DNA of 7,839 nucleotides, from assembly GCA_004555955.1 (NCBI GenBank), contig SFJG01000093.1, forward strand, positions 1 to 7,839, read 5' to 3'. The translations under genes and the position numbers were made by a program. Position 1 is the first letter of the stretch. Each line of letters opens with the position of its first letter. The DNA comes from Bacteroidales bacterium (GTDB lineage: Bacteria; Bacteroidota; Bacteroidia; Bacteroidales; Muribaculaceae). This document shows, piece by piece, positions 1 through 6,213 of this stretch. The notes beneath the pieces are model-generated. The model saw nothing but the letters and a program-made list of their open reading frames with translations, did not search any database and was not told where the DNA came from.

Positions 1-151
1 ACTCTTTTGCAATACTGTAGATTGTTTCCCCTTTATTCACAAGGCGATAGTAATAGTCGGTGCCGCCGATGTTTCGTACCGGCAACTGTAGCTGTGCGCT
101 TCCCATGAGCCACAACGTAAAGAGTATTGGTAAACAGGCTAACCTTTTCAT
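1..151 (-). CDS. Secreted LysM-domain protein, N-terminal part (runs off the window)
   Basis: Only the first 50 codons are present; the gene continues past base 1. The start ATG is at 151-149. Residues 1-19 look like a Sec signal peptide: K2 and R3, a hydrophobic stretch from L4 to M16, and a likely signal peptidase I site after G17-S18-A19, with Q20 as the first mature residue. There is no lipobox cysteine at the right place (C6 is too close to the N-terminus). From about residue 33 the sequence YYYRLVNKGETIYSIAKE is the opening half of a LysM domain, a module that binds N-acetylglucosamine glycans in peptidoglycan. The product is therefore probably periplasmic or cell-wall associated. Its C-terminal domain lies outside the window, so its full role cannot be stated. 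It lies 48 nt downstream of the dnaG stop and may have its own promoter in that gap. Confidence 0.8.
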   Translation of the reverse strand, partial: MKRLACLPILFTLWLMGSAQLQLPVRNIGGTDYYYRLVNKGETIYSIAKE

Positions 152-168
152 TTTTATATATATTTTTG

Positions 169-199
169 CAAAAATAGCGAAAAAAAGCGTAATTTAAAA
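169..199 (-). promoter_or_regulatory. Candidate Bacteroidetes-type promoter for the LysM gene
   Basis: On the minus strand a TATTTTTG element (176-169) matches the Bacteroidetes -7 consensus TAnnTTTG. A TTTT tetramer (199-196) lies 19 nt upstream, one mismatch from the -33 TTTG. The predicted transcription start would leave an untranslated leader of only about ten bases before the ATG at 151. The region is very A/T-rich, so a chance match is quite possible. Confidence 0.35.
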
Positions 200-2383
200 C
201 TACGAAGGTATAATAACTCTATCGCCGAGCAATTTTGCCAACGACATGCGCATTTCGTTGATTTGTGACAATTGCGATAGGTATGTGTCCAAGTTCTTCA
301 AATCGCCGGCTTTCGCAAAGTCGCGAATCTGTTGCTGCAAATGCTTCACTTCATATGCCAAGATGGCGTCTTTCCATGCCAGAATAGCGTTAGGAACAAG
401 GTCGTTAAGACGGTCTGACTCCTTTTCGATTTTCGCCATTTTGGAATGTACTTTGCTAAGCTGATACTTTTCGTCGGCAAGGTCGAGCGAAATTGTGCGG
501 ATGGAATCGTCGCTGTCGGAGCATAGCCTCATAACGAGATATTTCGATTGGAATTGCTTAAGCATTTCTGCGATTTGCAAATCAACCTTCTCTTTCAGTA
601 GCGATTCTTCGCGTTGGATTGCCTCGAGGTTATCGCATTTTGTGCGTATTTCGTTTATACCATTCGTCATTAGGCGGTTGCTTTCGGCTGCCAATTCCGT
701 GAGTTTTACAGCTTGGTCTTCACGAAATCCTTCAACAAACGATAGAGCTTTTTTGTTGATTTTCTGATAGTTGGGGGAGCTAAACCCGAAGCCGTCTTTT
801 TTTAGTTCGGAGTTGATAAATTCAACGACAGTCATCTGCGTTACCGAGTTGTCGACGTCGGACACAACGCTGAAAGGCATCATGCCGTAGCGAACGATAT
901 GGCAAACCACCTCTTTTTCGAAGGGTTCTAAAAACTTAGTGCGAGCCTCTGCTTTGGCATGCGCAACGCTGTCGGCCGGTTGCTGTTGTGGTTTAGGCTT
1001 GTTGACGGCAGCCGTTATCTCTGATGAGACAGTCTCGGGGGTATCAGTTTCCGAGGCGGCAGGCTTTGTTGTTTTGTTTCGGCGGTCGCGGATATCCTTG
1101 TTCACGGCGCGAACGAGCAATTTTTCGTCCATCTCGAAGCGCTTGCTGCATTCTTGGATGTAGACGGAGCGCGTTATGGGGTCGGGGATGACACTGATTG
1201 AGCGTACAATGCTCGAGATGGCTTCAGCCCGCTTTATTGGGTCGTTTTCAAGACCTTGATGAAGTATTGTGGTCTTGAAAATGATGAAGTCTGTTTCGTG
1301 CGACTTGATGTAATCTTGAAAATAGGTGGCATTGTGCTTTTTTGCGAAGCTGTCGGGGTCGTCGCCATCGGGAAGGAGTAGCACTTTCACGTTGATGCCT
1401 TCGGCGAGAATCATGTCGATTCCGCGGAGTGAAGCTTTTATGCCGGCAGCATCGCCGTCGTAGAGCACGGTGATGTCGTTGGTGAATCGATGTATCAGTC
1501 GGATTTGACCTTCGGTAAGTGAGGTTCCCGACGATGCCACTACGTTTTCTATCCCGGCTTGATGCATCGACAGCACATCCGTATAGCCCTCAACGAGGTA
1601 GCACTTGTCGTTCTTGACTATCGATTTTTTTGCTTGAAAGAGTCCGTATAGCTCGTAACTCTTTTTGTAGATGGTCGATTCCGGCGAGTTGATATATTTT
1701 GCCTTGTCGCGGTCGGGGTGGAGCGTGCGGCCTCCGAAGGCTATTACTTTGCCCGAAATATTCAGCACTGGGAACATTACACGACCTTTGAATCGGTCGT
1801 AAATTCTGTCGTTGCTCTTGCCGCAAAGACCGGTGGCAATGGCGTGTTCGACGCTGAAGCCGCTGTCTTTGATTTGTTCGTAGAGGGCAGTGCTGTTGTC
1901 GAGGGAGTAGCCGAGGTGAAATTTCTTTATAATGTCGTCGGTAAAGCCGCGGTCGTAGAAATACGACAAGCCGATGTTGCGACCTTCCGGTGTGTTGAAT
2001 ATGTTGTCTTCAAACTTGCGCATGGCAAATTCGTTGACCGAAAGCATATTTTCGCGGTCGGTTTGTTCTTGCTTTTCTTCGACTGTCAGCTCTTTTTCGA
2101 CAACTTCGATATTGTATTTCTTTGCGAGATATTTAAGTGCTTCATAATAAGTCATTTGCTCGTGTTCCATAATGAAGTTGACGGCAGTACCGCCTTTACC
2201 ACAACTGAAACACTTGCAAATGCCTTTGGCTCTCGACACGCTAAACGATGGGGTCTTCTCGTTGTGAAACGGGCACAACCCGATGTAGTTTGCACCGCGA
2301 CGTCGTAGGTTAACGAAGTCGGACACAACGTCAACAATATCGGCGGCGTCGATGATTTTTTCTACTGTTTTGCGGTCTATCAT
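200..2383 (-). CDS. dnaG: DNA primase DnaG
   Basis: Bacterial replicative primase, which makes the RNA primers for leading- and lagging-strand synthesis at the fork and docks on the DnaB helicase. The 727-residue protein has the expected order. First is an N-terminal zinc-binding CHC2 domain with C37, H40, C58 and C61. Next comes the catalytic core with the basic motif around FGGRT (216-220) and the YINSPES segment (230-236). The Toprim fold follows, with the acidic residues E265 (EGYTD), D309 and D311 (YDGDAAG) and the DGDDPD motif (339-344), which bind the catalytic metals. A low-complexity P/T/Q-rich linker (about 435-480) leads to a C-terminal helical region (about 485-727) expected to bind helicase. 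It is somewhat longer than the approximately 580-residue E. coli protein, through the linker and the C-terminal region. The ATG at 2383-2381 lies 1 nt after the dehydrogenase stop codon, so translation is probably coupled. The stop is TAG. Confidence 0.97.
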   Translation of the reverse strand: MIDRKTVEKIIDAADIVDVVSDFVNLRRRGANYIGLCPFHNEKTPSFSVSRAKGICKCFSCGKGGTAVNFIMEHEQMTYYEALKYLAKKYNIEVVEKELTVEEKQEQTDRENMLSVNEFAMRKFEDNIFNTPEGRNIGLSYFYDRGFTDDIIKKFHLGYSLDNSTALYEQIKDSGFSVEHAIATGLCGKSNDRIYDRFKGRVMFPVLNISGKVIAFGGRTLHPDRDKAKYINSPESTIYKKSYELYGLFQAKKSIVKNDKCYLVEGYTDVLSMHQAGIENVVASSGTSLTEGQIRLIHRFTNDITVLYDGDAAGIKASLRGIDMILAEGINVKVLLLPDGDDPDSFAKKHNATYFQDYIKSHETDFIIFKTTILHQGLENDPIKRAEAISSIVRSISVIPDPITRSVYIQECSKRFEMDEKLLVRAVNKDIRDRRNKTTKPAASETDTPETVSSEITAAVNKPKPQQQPADSVAHAKAEARTKFLEPFEKEVVCHIVRYGMMPFSVVSDVDNSVTQMTVVEFINSELKKDGFGFSSPNYQKINKKALSFVEGFREDQAVKLTELAAESNRLMTNGINEIRTKCDNLEAIQREESLLKEKVDLQIAEMLKQFQSKYLVMRLCSDSDDSIRTISLDLADEKYQLSKVHSKMAKIEKESDRLNDLVPNAILAWKDAILAYEVKHLQQQIRDFAKAGDLKNLDTYLSQLSQINEMRMSLAKLLGDRVIIPS

Positions 2384-2384
2384 T

Positions 2385-3560
2385 CTATAAAGCCAACTTA
2401 AATATACTGATTATATCGTCTTTTTTGAGTTTTACAAATTGTCCGATGCCTGATTCGCGGTTCTTAAGTGCTCGATTTGCCATCGTTTCGAATTGGCTGT
2501 CGTCGATGCCTATATCCGAAAGCCTGGTGGGCAGACCGAGTTGCTTGTACCAATCTTCGAGACGATGAATCGTTTGCTCAACGCAAATTTCGGTGTCGTT
2601 GGTGTCGGAAGTAATTCCCCAAACGTTTTTGCCGAAATTGACGAAGCGAGCCGGATTGGTTTTCCAAACATATTTCATCCAAGCCGGGAAGATAATCGAC
2701 AGTCCGGCGCCATGAGCGATGTTGTAGGAGCCGCTAAGTTCGTGCTCAACGTTGTGGCTGCCCCAATCGCCGATTCGTCCGCAGTCGAGCGAATTGTTGT
2801 GCGCAAAGGTTGCCGCAAGCATTATTTCGGCGCGAGTGTCGTAGTCGGTAGGATTTTTCAATGCTTTTAGGGCGTTGTTAATTACCGTAACGCAAACCGC
2901 CTCAATCATTCGGTCGGTGAGTTCGGTGCCTTCGACGTTGGTGAAATAGCGCTCCATGAGGTGTGCCAAGATGTCCGACAAGCCGCAAACCATTTGATAT
3001 TGCGAAAGCGAATATGTTGTTTGCGGGTCCATAATGGCAAACTTTGGAATTATGATGTTGTCGTGAATTCCTCGCTTGAAGTTGCCGTCGCTGTTTGTTA
3101 TCACCGAAGCATAACTTGTTTCGCTGCCGGCTGCGGGAATCGTAAGCACTACGCCGATAGGCAGGCAGTGGTCGATGGTAGAGCGTATGCCCATATAGTA
3201 ATCCCAAACATTGCCTTCGTTGCTTGCGGCTACGCCTATTGCTTTTGCTGTGTCGATAACGCTACCGCCGCCAACGGCAAGCACGAAATTGATGCCTTGA
3301 CTTCGGCATATTCGAGCGCCTTCTTCGACCTTGTCGAGCAATGGATTGGGTTGAATGCCCCACAGTTCGCAATAATCGATGCCGGCTTTGCCAAGCGATT
3401 CGACAACTTGAGCGTATACGCCGTTACGCTTAATGGAACCGCCTCCGGCTACCAATAGCACTTTGACGGCTCCATATCGTTTTGCTTCTTCTCCGACTTT
3501 GGCAATTACACCTTTGCCGAAAATTATTTTGGCGGGATTCTCGTATTGGAAATTAATCAT
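2385..3560 (-). CDS. Iron-containing alcohol dehydrogenase (YqhD/butanol dehydrogenase type)
   Basis: A 391-residue cytoplasmic NAD(P)H-dependent alcohol dehydrogenase/aldehyde reductase of the group III, metal-dependent family. The nucleotide-binding glycine motifs are visible as AGGGSIKRNG (38-47) and VGGGSVIDTAKA (96-107), the latter being the family signature. The four metal ligands can be placed by comparison with YqhD as D196, H200, H269 and H283, with the 14-residue spacing between the last two conserved. The length is normal for the family. The closest subfamily by eye is YqhD/BdhA, which prefers NADPH and reduces a broad range of short-chain aldehydes; the true substrate cannot be read from the sequence. 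The gene follows the pRiA4b ORF-3-like gene after 26 nt and precedes dnaG by 1 nt, so the three probably share a transcript. No Shine-Dalgarno sequence is visible before the ATG, which is usual for Bacteroidetes. Confidence 0.93.
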   Translation of the reverse strand: MINFQYENPAKIIFGKGVIAKVGEEAKRYGAVKVLLVAGGGSIKRNGVYAQVVESLGKAGIDYCELWGIQPNPLLDKVEEGARICRSQGINFVLAVGGGSVIDTAKAIGVAASNEGNVWDYYMGIRSTIDHCLPIGVVLTIPAAGSETSYASVITNSDGNFKRGIHDNIIIPKFAIMDPQTTYSLSQYQMVCGLSDILAHLMERYFTNVEGTELTDRMIEAVCVTVINNALKALKNPTDYDTRAEIMLAATFAHNNSLDCGRIGDWGSHNVEHELSGSYNIAHGAGLSIIFPAWMKYVWKTNPARFVNFGKNVWGITSDTNDTEICVEQTIHRLEDWYKQLGLPTRLSDIGIDDSQFETMANRALKNRESGIGQFVKLKKDDIISIFKLAL

Positions 3561-3586
3561 AATAAATATAAGAAACGACGTTCGGC

Positions 3587-4132
3587 CTATTCGAAGTCGA
3601 CGTCATTGTAGCTCGCGTCGAGCTCGTCTTCGTTAAACTCGTCGGATCCGTAAAAGTCTTCGCCCAGGTCGTCGATGCCCACAGCTGTTGCGCCTTTGGC
3701 CGACGTCGGTTCAAAAGCATCGAGGTCGAGAATCTGTTTGGGTGCGGTGCCCGACTTGCGTGTGCACAGCGGTTGGCTCAAATGCTTGGACGGTATCAAC
3801 TCTTTCATTTCCATGAAGAATCCGCGATTGGATAGGATGTCGAATTCGAACATCAGTTTTTGTCCCTCATCTTCGATAAGGTCCGACAGACGAGTTTCAT
3901 CCATAAGCCAAATGTCTTGGTCGCTGTCGCTACCCATATCGACGAGAGTCACTTCTTTGTCTTTGTTCCAATCTTCATCGCAGATTATGAAAGAATCCAC
4001 TTGGTCTTTCGTGTAACCTGCCGCTTCAAGAATTGCGTTGCGTAGATTGAAAAATGTATCATCAGCATCCGCTTCAATCTCTAATTTAAAGCGACTTTCT
4101 TCATCTGATATTAAGCGAAATTTGTATATCAT
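3587..4132 (-). CDS. pRiA4b ORF-3-like (IS1096 passenger TnpR-like) acidic protein
   Basis: A 181-residue cytoplasmic protein of unknown function. The N-terminal part (about 1-130) resembles the plasmid pRiA4b ORF-3 family: an opening strand IYKFRLISD, a segment FFNLRNAILEAAGY (27-40), the LSDLIEDEGQKLMFEFD block (82-98) that matches the family's G-x-x-L-x-Y-x-Y-D region, and CTRKSGTAP (123-131) at the position of the family's usual C/G/A-P-P-E-D motif. The last is degenerate, lacking the P-P-E-D-x-G-G end. The C-terminus (about 153-181) is a strongly acidic, probably disordered tail of D and E residues with S, N, Y and G. The family was first noted beside mobile elements, but no transposase, terminal repeat or resolvase catalytic motif is present here, and the gene leads a housekeeping operon. 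The 'TnpR' label therefore should not be read as recombinase activity. Family assignment is from recognition only. Confidence 0.75.
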   Translation of the reverse strand: MIYKFRLISDEESRFKLEIEADADDTFFNLRNAILEAAGYTKDQVDSFIICDEDWNKDKEVTLVDMGSDSDQDIWLMDETRLSDLIEDEGQKLMFEFDILSNRGFFMEMKELIPSKHLSQPLCTRKSGTAPKQILDLDAFEPTSAKGATAVGIDDLGEDFYGSDEFNEDELDASYNDVDFE

Positions 4133-4166
4133 AATTGTTTTATTGGTTTAGTGGTTATATCTTCTG

Positions 4167-4196
4167 CGAAGTTACAAATAATAGTGATAACAAAAA
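4167..4196 (-). promoter_or_regulatory. Weak candidate promoter upstream of the pRiA4b ORF-3-like gene
   Basis: In the 94-nt gap after the radical SAM gene, the minus strand carries TAACTTCG (4174-4167), one mismatch from the -7 consensus TAnnTTTG, with a TTTTTG run (4196-4191) upstream. The distance from TTTG to the -7 element is only 16 nt, shorter than the usual 19-21; using TTTT instead gives 18. A new start here is plausible because the downstream gene group (ORF-3-like, dehydrogenase, dnaG) has no functional tie to the maturase operon. The match itself is weak. Confidence 0.3.
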
Positions 4197-4226
4197 GCGT
4201 TTTGCGCAGATTTTTTCGCTAAAAAA

Positions 4227-5504
4227 TCACGGTTCGATGATGTCGTGGGAGTAAATTGTCGAAATTCCGTCGAGATAAGCCTCAAATTCGTATTTGCAGA
4301 AGTCGCCGACGTTGTATAAGTCGCCGGTTTCGTAGAAATTGCGAGCGCGACAAGCTCCACCACAAATGTATTTGATTGCGCAGGCTTTGCATTTGGGGAT
4401 ATCGTCGACAGTGGTCGAGCGAATCTGCTTCATCATTTGTGAGCGGTTGTAGACGCTTTCGACCGATTCGGTCTTGACGTTACCGCAAAGGAAACGGGTG
4501 TCGTGCAGTAGTTGGCAAGGGTATACGTCGCCGTTTGGGGCTATGCTGAATTCGCCGTCGGCGATGGCGCATTTGAGGCATGGCGACAGTTTTGCCGCAT
4601 TCAGCGACGATTCGCAGTAGCCGAGCGGGTTGACACCTGCAGCACCTTTGAGCACGCGATAGTATTCTTCGCCGGTTATTGAAAGTTCGGCGTTTGCCTT
4701 GTCCGACACCGGGAAAAGCGGTGCAAAATTCAAACGACTTCCGTAGCGTTTTGCCATCGGCTCGACTTGGTCGAGATTAAGTCGGGTTACGGTCATCGAC
4801 AGTGTATAGTCGATGCCAAAACGGTCAAGTAGGTCGACGGCTCGAATCACTTGGTCGTAGTTGTCGCCGCGAGTTCTGCCGTGCGATTCTCTGTCGGTGC
4901 CGTCGATGCTTATTGTTATAAGGTCGATGAGTCCCTTAAACCGTTTGCACAAATCTTCGGTGAGGAGAGTGCCGTTGCTGAGTAGCATTATGTTATTTCC
5001 ACGTTGCTTTATCATTTCAGCGATTTCGAGCACATTGCGATTTAGTAGCGGTTCTCCTCCTGTAAGAGTGAAGCCGACATCGGGATTTATTTGGCATATC
5101 TGCGCAATCACGTTTCGATAATCGTCGAGAGTCATCAGTGTCTCGCTTGACTCTTTCCGCTCTGCGGCATAGCAATATTTGCAGTGCAAATTACAATGAT
5201 TTGTCAGCGACAAATGGACGTTTGCGAGCGGCATGCGGTGATGTTCGCAATTGTGTCGAGAGCGGAACAACCGCGACTGTGCAATCCGGACGACAAATTG
5301 TCGGATAGCGTTGCGATGCTGTTCTCCGATTGCCTGCGTGGCAAAGTCGATAATTTCGTCGTTCGTGCTTTCGCCGTCGAAGAGAGATATAATCAGGTCT
5401 CCGATGTCGTTAGTGACAATCCATGCAGGAACGTCGGGATTGATGATAATGACCTTGCCATTGCGGCGAAATCGTTGCAGTGTGTCGGGAGATAACAGAT
5501 TCAT
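4227..5504 (-). CDS. Radical SAM/SPASM peptide maturase with N-terminal PqqD-like domain
   Basis: A 425-residue cytoplasmic radical SAM enzyme that probably modifies the Cys-rich repeat protein encoded just upstream. Residues about 1-80 look like a PqqD-type RiPP recognition element (a V-I-I-I-N-P-D strand, W28, then LFDGESTNDEII at 41-52), used in this class to bind the precursor. The radical SAM core begins near 95: C104-x3-C108-x2-C111 binds the 4Fe-4S cluster, GGEP (149-152) contacts SAM and SIDG is at 199-202. The C-terminal SPASM domain fits its seven-cysteine pattern exactly: C312-x12-G-x4-C330, then C372-x2-C375-x5-C381-x3-C385-x17-C403, with extra cysteines C309 and C340. It should bind two auxiliary clusters. 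SPASM maturases form thioether or carbon-carbon crosslinks or related changes in peptides; which one applies here is unknown. The ATG starts 2 nt after the precursor stop, so translation is probably coupled. It ends in TGA. Confidence 0.93.
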   Translation of the reverse strand: MNLLSPDTLQRFRRNGKVIIINPDVPAWIVTNDIGDLIISLFDGESTNDEIIDFATQAIGEQHRNAIRQFVVRIAQSRLFRSRHNCEHHRMPLANVHLSLTNHCNLHCKYCYAAERKESSETLMTLDDYRNVIAQICQINPDVGFTLTGGEPLLNRNVLEIAEMIKQRGNNIMLLSNGTLLTEDLCKRFKGLIDLITISIDGTDRESHGRTRGDNYDQVIRAVDLLDRFGIDYTLSMTVTRLNLDQVEPMAKRYGSRLNFAPLFPVSDKANAELSITGEEYYRVLKGAAGVNPLGYCESSLNAAKLSPCLKCAIADGEFSIAPNGDVYPCQLLHDTRFLCGNVKTESVESVYNRSQMMKQIRSTTVDDIPKCKACAIKYICGGACRARNFYETGDLYNVGDFCKYEFEAYLDGISTIYSHDIIEP

Positions 5505-5506
5505 GG

Positions 5507-6160
5507 CTAACTACCCGAGCAATCGTACGACGAACCGCATTTTCCGCCACCTCCGGCACACTCATAGGAAGTGCCGCATTTGCCAACACCGTTAGCACCT
5601 TGACCGCCACAATCGTACGACGAGCCGCAACGGCCGCCGCCACCGGCGCATTCATAGGCTGTGCCGCATTTGCCGGAGCCGCCTGAGCCTTGTCCCGAGC
5701 AACTGTAAGACGAGCCGCAACGACCGCCGCCACCGGCACATTCATAGGATGTACCGCACTTGCCGGAGCCACCGGAACCTTGCCCCGAGCAACTGTATGA
5801 CGAGCCGCAACGACCGCCGCCACCGGAACATTCATAGGCTGTGCCGCATTTGCCTGAGCCGCCTGAGCCTTGTCCCGAGCAACTATATGACGAACCACAT
5901 TTGCCGCCGCCACCGGAGCATTCATAGGCTGTACCGCATTTGCCTGAGCCGCCGGAACCTTGCCCGGTGCAACTATATGACGAACCACATTTACCGCCAC
6001 CTCCGGTGCAGCTATATGATGTGCCGCATTTCCCATCTGCCTTTGCTTCGGCTACACCACTTCCTTCCGTGAATAATGCCGGGGCAACAAGCCCTGCGCC
6101 TATTACCATCGATAGTTTCTTCAAAAATTCCCTTCTTGATAAATCTTTTTTGTCTTTCAT
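5507..6160 (-). CDS. Tat-signal, Cys/Gly-rich repeat protein; probable radical SAM-modified RiPP precursor
   Basis: A 217-residue exported protein. Residues 1-39 form a twin-arginine signal: S8-R9-R10-E11-F12-L13-K14 is an exact SRRxFLK motif, followed by a hydrophobic stretch (about 16-30) and an A37-E38-A39 signal peptidase site. The mature part is a tandem repeat of 30 residues starting at K44: five full units and a 24-residue sixth. Each unit holds motif a, KCGT(A/S)Y(S/E)C, a six-residue spacer xGGGG(K/R), motif b, CGSSY(S/D)C, and a ten-residue spacer xGQGxxGxGK. That gives 12 CGxxYxC motifs with 24 Cys and 12 Tyr, no other aromatic residue, and K or R before every motif. The gene abuts the radical SAM maturase and has its own promoter and Shine-Dalgarno sequence. 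This layout supports a multi-site RiPP-type precursor modified before folded export. It recalls other repeat-target radical SAM systems such as GRRM and CXXX-repeat, but the motif differs. A metal-binding or disulfide-rich surface protein is the main alternative. Confidence 0.88.
   Translation of the reverse strand: MKDKKDLSRREFLKKLSMVIGAGLVAPALFTEGSGVAEAKADGKCGTSYSCTGGGGKCGSSYSCTGQGSGGSGKCGTAYECSGGGGKCGSSYSCSGQGSGGSGKCGTAYECSGGGGRCGSSYSCSGQGSGGSGKCGTSYECAGGGGRCGSSYSCSGQGSGGSGKCGTAYECAGGGGRCGSSYDCGGQGANGVGKCGTSYECAGGGGKCGSSYDCSGS
5510..6031 (-). repeat. In-frame 90-bp tandem repeat array (5.8 units) in the precursor gene
   Basis: Units lie at 6031-5942, 5941-5852, 5851-5762, 5761-5672, 5671-5582 and 5581-5510 (partial, ending at the stop). 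All keep exactly 90 bp with no indels. At DNA level the two outer units encode their four-glycine spacer beginning GGAGGTGGC, while all four inner units use GGTGGCGGC. The inner copies therefore look like the product of later duplication inside an older outer pair. Units 3, 4 and 5 also share arginine before motif b where units 1, 2 and 6 have lysine. Confidence 0.95.
6044..6160 (-). other. Twin-arginine signal peptide coding region of the repeat protein
   Basis: This stretch codes for residues 1-39. The n-region has five charged residues (K2, D3, K4, K5, D6) before S8-R9-R10-E11-F12-L13-K14, which fits the Tat consensus at every position. The h-region is moderately hydrophobic and glycine-containing (M18-V19-I20-G21-A22-G23-L24-V25), typical of Tat rather than Sec signals. 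Cleavage is expected after A39, leaving KADG before the first cysteine motif. Confidence 0.85.
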
Positions 6161-6162
6161 GT

Positions 6163-6168
6163 CTCTCC
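6163..6168 (-). promoter_or_regulatory. Shine-Dalgarno sequence of the repeat-protein gene
   Basis: GGAGAG on the minus strand ends two bases before the ATG at 6160. It is the only clear Shine-Dalgarno-like sequence before any start codon in this window; the other starts follow A/T-rich or unremarkable sequence. It supports this ATG as the true start and suggests strong translation of the precursor. Confidence 0.6.
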
Positions 6169-6181
6169 GTATTTGTCTTTA

Positions 6182-6213
6182 CAAAGATATAAACAGAATT
6201 GAAGAAAAGCAAA
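6182..6213 (-). promoter_or_regulatory. Bacteroidetes-type promoter of the repeat protein/maturase operon
   Basis: The minus strand reads TTTG (6213-6210), a 20-nt spacer, then TATCTTTG (6189-6182). Both elements match the Bacteroidetes primary sigma consensus TTTG / TAnnTTTG perfectly and the spacing is in the usual 19-21 nt range. Transcription would start near 6175 and give a leader of roughly 15 nt. A 12-bp inverted repeat, TCTTT-AC-AAAGA on the plus strand (6176-6187), overlaps the -7 element and the predicted start; it could be an operator but may be chance. The promoter begins about 10 nt downstream of the folC stop. Confidence 0.7.

Noticed and set aside
1718..2308. A 196-codon plus-strand open frame inside dnaG
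   Set aside because: It lies wholly antisense to the conserved primase N-terminal region, has no recognisable family features, and no promoter or ribosome site was seen.
3587..4132. Mobile element, because of the pRiA4b ORF-3/IS1096 passenger family name
   Set aside because: No transposase, inverted terminal repeats, target duplications or recombinase catalytic residues are visible in or around the gene.
4192..4226. Possible intrinsic terminator after the maturase gene (AGCG...CGCT followed by a T run on the minus strand; also T6-CGCT-A6)
   Set aside because: The GC stem is only four base pairs around a 16-nt loop, and the other palindrome is purely A/T paired. Both are too weak to call in such A/T-rich sequence.
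5510..6031. CRISPR-like regular direct repeats
   Set aside because: The 90-bp units follow each other without unique spacers, are in frame, and encode a conserved protein repeat; no cas genes are nearby.
5410..6036. A 208-codon open frame on the minus strand across the repeat array, rich in Ala and Val, plus several plus-strand open frames there
   Set aside because: They are shifted-frame shadows of the 90-bp repeat, where GC-rich repetitive codons keep other frames open. They show no recognisable domain, and the chosen frame has a Tat signal, a promoter and a Shine-Dalgarno sequence.
5507..6160. Metallothionein as the main call for the Cys-rich protein
   Set aside because: Cysteines are spaced C-x5-C with an invariant tyrosine rather than in CxC/CxxC clusters, the protein has a Tat export signal, and it is paired with a peptide-modifying radical SAM enzyme. 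Metal binding remains possible but is less well supported.
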